Of a stretch of 8,751 nt of DNA, positions 7,267 through 8,751 are shown in pieces. Position 1 is the first letter of the stretch; every line of letters starts with the position of its first letter. The stretch spans positions 1 through 8,751 of the forward strand of contig JBOHBN010000171.1 of NCBI GenBank assembly GCA_050698355.1, given 5' to 3'. Both the position numbers and the translations under genes were made by a program. A model generated the notes under the pieces. That model saw only the letters and a program-made list of their open reading frames with translations, was not told where the DNA came from and did no database searches. The DNA is from JBOHBN01 sp050698355. Its GTDB lineage: Bacteria; Actinomycetota; Actinomycetes; Streptosporangiales; WHST01.

Positions 7267-7270
7267 ACTT
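7260..7270. promoter_or_regulatory. Putative GntR/FadR-type operator between regulator and transporter genes
   Basis: TGGTCAGACTT matches five of the six fixed positions of the FadR-subfamily pattern TNGTNNNACNA. It lies just after the predicted transporter transcription start and over the predicted -35 box of the regulator gene. Read on the minus strand it is AAGTCTGACCA, against AGGTCTTACCG at the glycosidase promoter, giving the shared form ARGTCTKACCR. Confidence 0.55.
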
Positions 7271-7285
7271 CTGCGCACTGCCCCC

Positions 7286-7291
7286 GAGGAG
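7286..7291 (+). promoter_or_regulatory. Strong Shine-Dalgarno of the solute-binding protein gene
   Basis: GAGGAG lies 5 nt before ATG 7297. This fixes the start within a reading frame that stays open further upstream to 7168, and places the lipoprotein signal sequence at the true N-terminus. Confidence 0.85.
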
Positions 7292-7296
7292 ATCTC

Positions 7297-8616
7297 ATGT
7301 GGTCGATCCGTCACTCGTCGACCGTGCCCGCGGGACGCGTACGGCGCTTGGCGGGGATGGTTGCGGTGCTGGCCCTCGCGGCGGGTACGGGTGCCGCGTG
7401 CTCCGGTGGGGGAGGAGGCGGGTCCGGCGGCAAGGTGACCTTGACGTTCGCCAACTGGGCGGCCGCAGAGTCGGCGACAAGGCCGGGGCTCCGGGCGGCG
7501 ATCAAGACGTACGAGAAGGCACATCCGAACGTCATGATCAAGAGCCAGCCCATCTCGTTCTCCGATATCGGCCACCAGCTGGTGCTGCGGCAGCGGTCCG
7601 GCAACCCGCCCGATATCGCTGAGCTGTCCGGCAACGACACGTACTCGGTGCACGCCAGCGGTGCGCTCGAACCGCTCGACGACTACGTCGACTCCTCTCT
7701 GCGGGGGAAGCTCATCTCCTCCGACCTGAAGCACCTCACCATCGACGGCGAGCTGGCCGCGTTCCCGTGGACCGACTCGCCGCAGGCCCTCTGGTACAAC
7801 AAGAAGCTGCTGAAGAAGGCCGGCGTGGCCAAGCCGCCGGCGACCGTCGACGAGCTGACGGCCGACCTGGCGAAGGTGCACAAGGCGATGCCCCGGGCGG
7901 TGGGGTTGGGGATCGACACCACCAACCGTACGTTCGGACTCGCGGCCAACTGGAGCTGGATGGAGACGTTCGGGGCAGAGCCGTTCAGCGGCAGCAAGGC
8001 GAGTGCCGATACCCCGCAGATGAAGCAGTACCTGTCCTGGATGCGGGAGCTGGCGCAAAAGGACTACATCTCGCCGGGGCACAAGATCGGCGACTTCCGG
8101 CCGCAGGCCGCGCAGGGCAAGGTGGCCTTCATGGTCGACCAGCCGGTGCTCCAGGGCGTCATACAGTCGACGGCCAAGATGAGCGACAAGGAGTTCTACG
8201 ACACCTGGGGCGTGGCACCCATGCCGACGGGGTCGAGCGGCCAGTCGTACTCCACGGCCCTCGGGCACGAGCTCGTGGTGTTCAACAACTCCGAGCACAA
8301 GCAGGAGGCCTTCGACTTCGTGAAGTGGCTCGCGACCGCCCAGCAGCCGGTCCTGAACTACACGCTGAAGTACGAGTCGTCGCTGCCGCCGCTCGCCAAC
8401 CCCTCGGGCAAGGTGGCGAAGGCGCTCGACACGCCGGTGTTCGACGCGTACCGCAAGCAGATCACCCCAACCACCGTCATCCCGCCGTACGGGCGCTCGT
8501 ACAGCGACGCCTCGTCCGCGGTGATGGCCGGTGTGCAACAGGCGATCACCGGTAACAAGCCGATCGACGCCGTGGCGAGCTCCATGCAAGACCAGGTGCA
8601 GCAGAGCATCGGGTGA
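7297..8616 (+). CDS. ABC transporter sugar-binding lipoprotein (SBP family 1)
   Basis: This 439-residue extracellular substrate-binding protein probably captures a sugar or small oligosaccharide released by the locus enzymes and delivers it to the permease encoded next. Residues 1-34 form a lipoprotein signal: basic residues, a hydrophobic segment MVAVLALAAG, then GAAC, with Cys35 the likely lipidated residue; Gly at the -3 position makes the lipobox slightly atypical. A glycine/serine-rich linker (about 36-45) tethers the mature domain. Family-1 binding-protein features follow: VTLTFANWA at the first strand, NPPDIAEL (103-110), the hinge region FPWTDSPQALWYNKKLLKKAG (156-176), GKVAFMVDQP (274-283) and FDFVKWLATAQQ (339-350). 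I chose the start by its GAGGAG and the signal sequence. The stop overlaps the permease start by 4 bp. The family is clear. The sugar cannot be read from sequence; a galactose-containing ligand is inferred from the divergent glycosidases. Confidence 0.93.
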   Translation: MWSIRHSSTVPAGRVRRLAGMVAVLALAAGTGAACSGGGGGGSGGKVTLTFANWAAAESATRPGLRAAIKTYEKAHPNVMIKSQPISFSDIGHQLVLRQRSGNPPDIAELSGNDTYSVHASGALEPLDDYVDSSLRGKLISSDLKHLTIDGELAAFPWTDSPQALWYNKKLLKKAGVAKPPATVDELTADLAKVHKAMPRAVGLGIDTTNRTFGLAANWSWMETFGAEPFSGSKASADTPQMKQYLSWMRELAQKDYISPGHKIGDFRPQAAQGKVAFMVDQPVLQGVIQSTAKMSDKEFYDTWGVAPMPTGSSGQSYSTALGHELVVFNNSEHKQEAFDFVKWLATAQQPVLNYTLKYESSLPPLANPSGKVAKALDTPVFDAYRKQITPTTVIPPYGRSYSDASSAVMAGVQQAITGNKPIDAVASSMQDQVQQSIG

Positions 8617-8751
8617 GCGGCACGGCTTACGCGGAACGGCTCTCCCGGGCGCGCAGGACTCGTCGCCGCACCCCGTGGTTCGACTGGATGATCCTGCCGT
8701 CGGCCGTCGTGCTCGCGGCGGTCATCGGCTACCCGGTCGTCAAGACGGCGC
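8613..8751 (+). CDS. ABC sugar transporter permease, 5' end only
   Basis: A GTG start overlaps the TGA stop of the binding-protein gene (GTGA, 8613-8616), typical of translationally coupled transporter genes. The 46 visible residues comprise a polar, arginine-rich cytoplasmic N-terminus (RARRTRRRTPWFDW) followed by the start of a first membrane helix, MILPSAVVLAAVIGYPVVKTA. The Leu-Pro and Tyr-Pro spacing is characteristic of MalF/UgpA-type sugar permeases that follow family-1 binding proteins. The rest of the gene, including the transmembrane permease domain and EAA loop, lies beyond the window edge. A second permease gene is usual after it but is not visible. Confidence 0.85.
   Translation, partial: MSGTAYAERLSRARRTRRRTPWFDWMILPSAVVLAAVIGYPVVKTA

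Noticed and set aside
7168..7296. Upstream extension of the binding-protein frame
   Set aside because: The extension overlaps the divergent regulator start and the promoter region, and would bury the lipoprotein signal. ATG 7297 has a strong GAGGAG.
7563..7618. Two CGATATCG palindromes and CACCAGCTGGTG (7573-7584) in the binding-protein gene
   Set aside because: They are in-frame coding for Asp-Ile and His-Gln-Leu-Val, short, and lie inside the gene; chance is sufficient.

Overview
The window comes from a high-GC Gram-positive bacterium, most likely an actinomycete. Coding third positions are almost all G or C, genes sit close together or overlap, two putative promoters have TTGAC-type -35 and TANNNT-like -10 boxes, and the proteins carry typical actinobacterial export signals. 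The large glycosidase also ends in an accessory domain I recognise from actinomycete secreted glycosidases. I cannot name the genus.

The window is one carbohydrate-use locus built around a divergent control region. On the minus strand, reading right to left, it holds a FadR-type GntR regulator (7191-6457), a Tat-exported family GH2 glycosidase (6371-3033), and a secreted GH59 galactocerebrosidase-like enzyme with two C-terminal discoidin/CBM32-like modules (3019-50). The GH59 start lies 13 nt after the GH2 stop, so these two genes form an operon. A perfect 20-bp palindrome (1-20) lies 29 nt after the GH59 stop and is a likely terminator. On the plus strand an ABC transporter operon starts with a lipoprotein sugar-binding protein (7297-8616). 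Its stop overlaps the start of a permease that runs off the right edge (8613-8751).

The inferred scheme is as follows. Two exported enzymes, probably both beta-galactoside-active, release sugar outside the cell; the GH59 enzyme may be held on polymer or cell-surface substrate by its binding modules. The lipoprotein and its permease take up the product. The GntR protein controls both arms. In support, a near-identical 11-bp element (minus-strand consensus ARGTCTKACCR, close to the FadR-subfamily half-site pattern) lies just downstream of the predicted -10 box of both the GH2-GH59 operon and the transporter operon. The copy at the transporter also covers the predicted -35 region of the regulator gene.

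No RNA genes, insertion sequences, CRISPR arrays or integration sites are visible, and no stretch over 300 bases lacks a gene.
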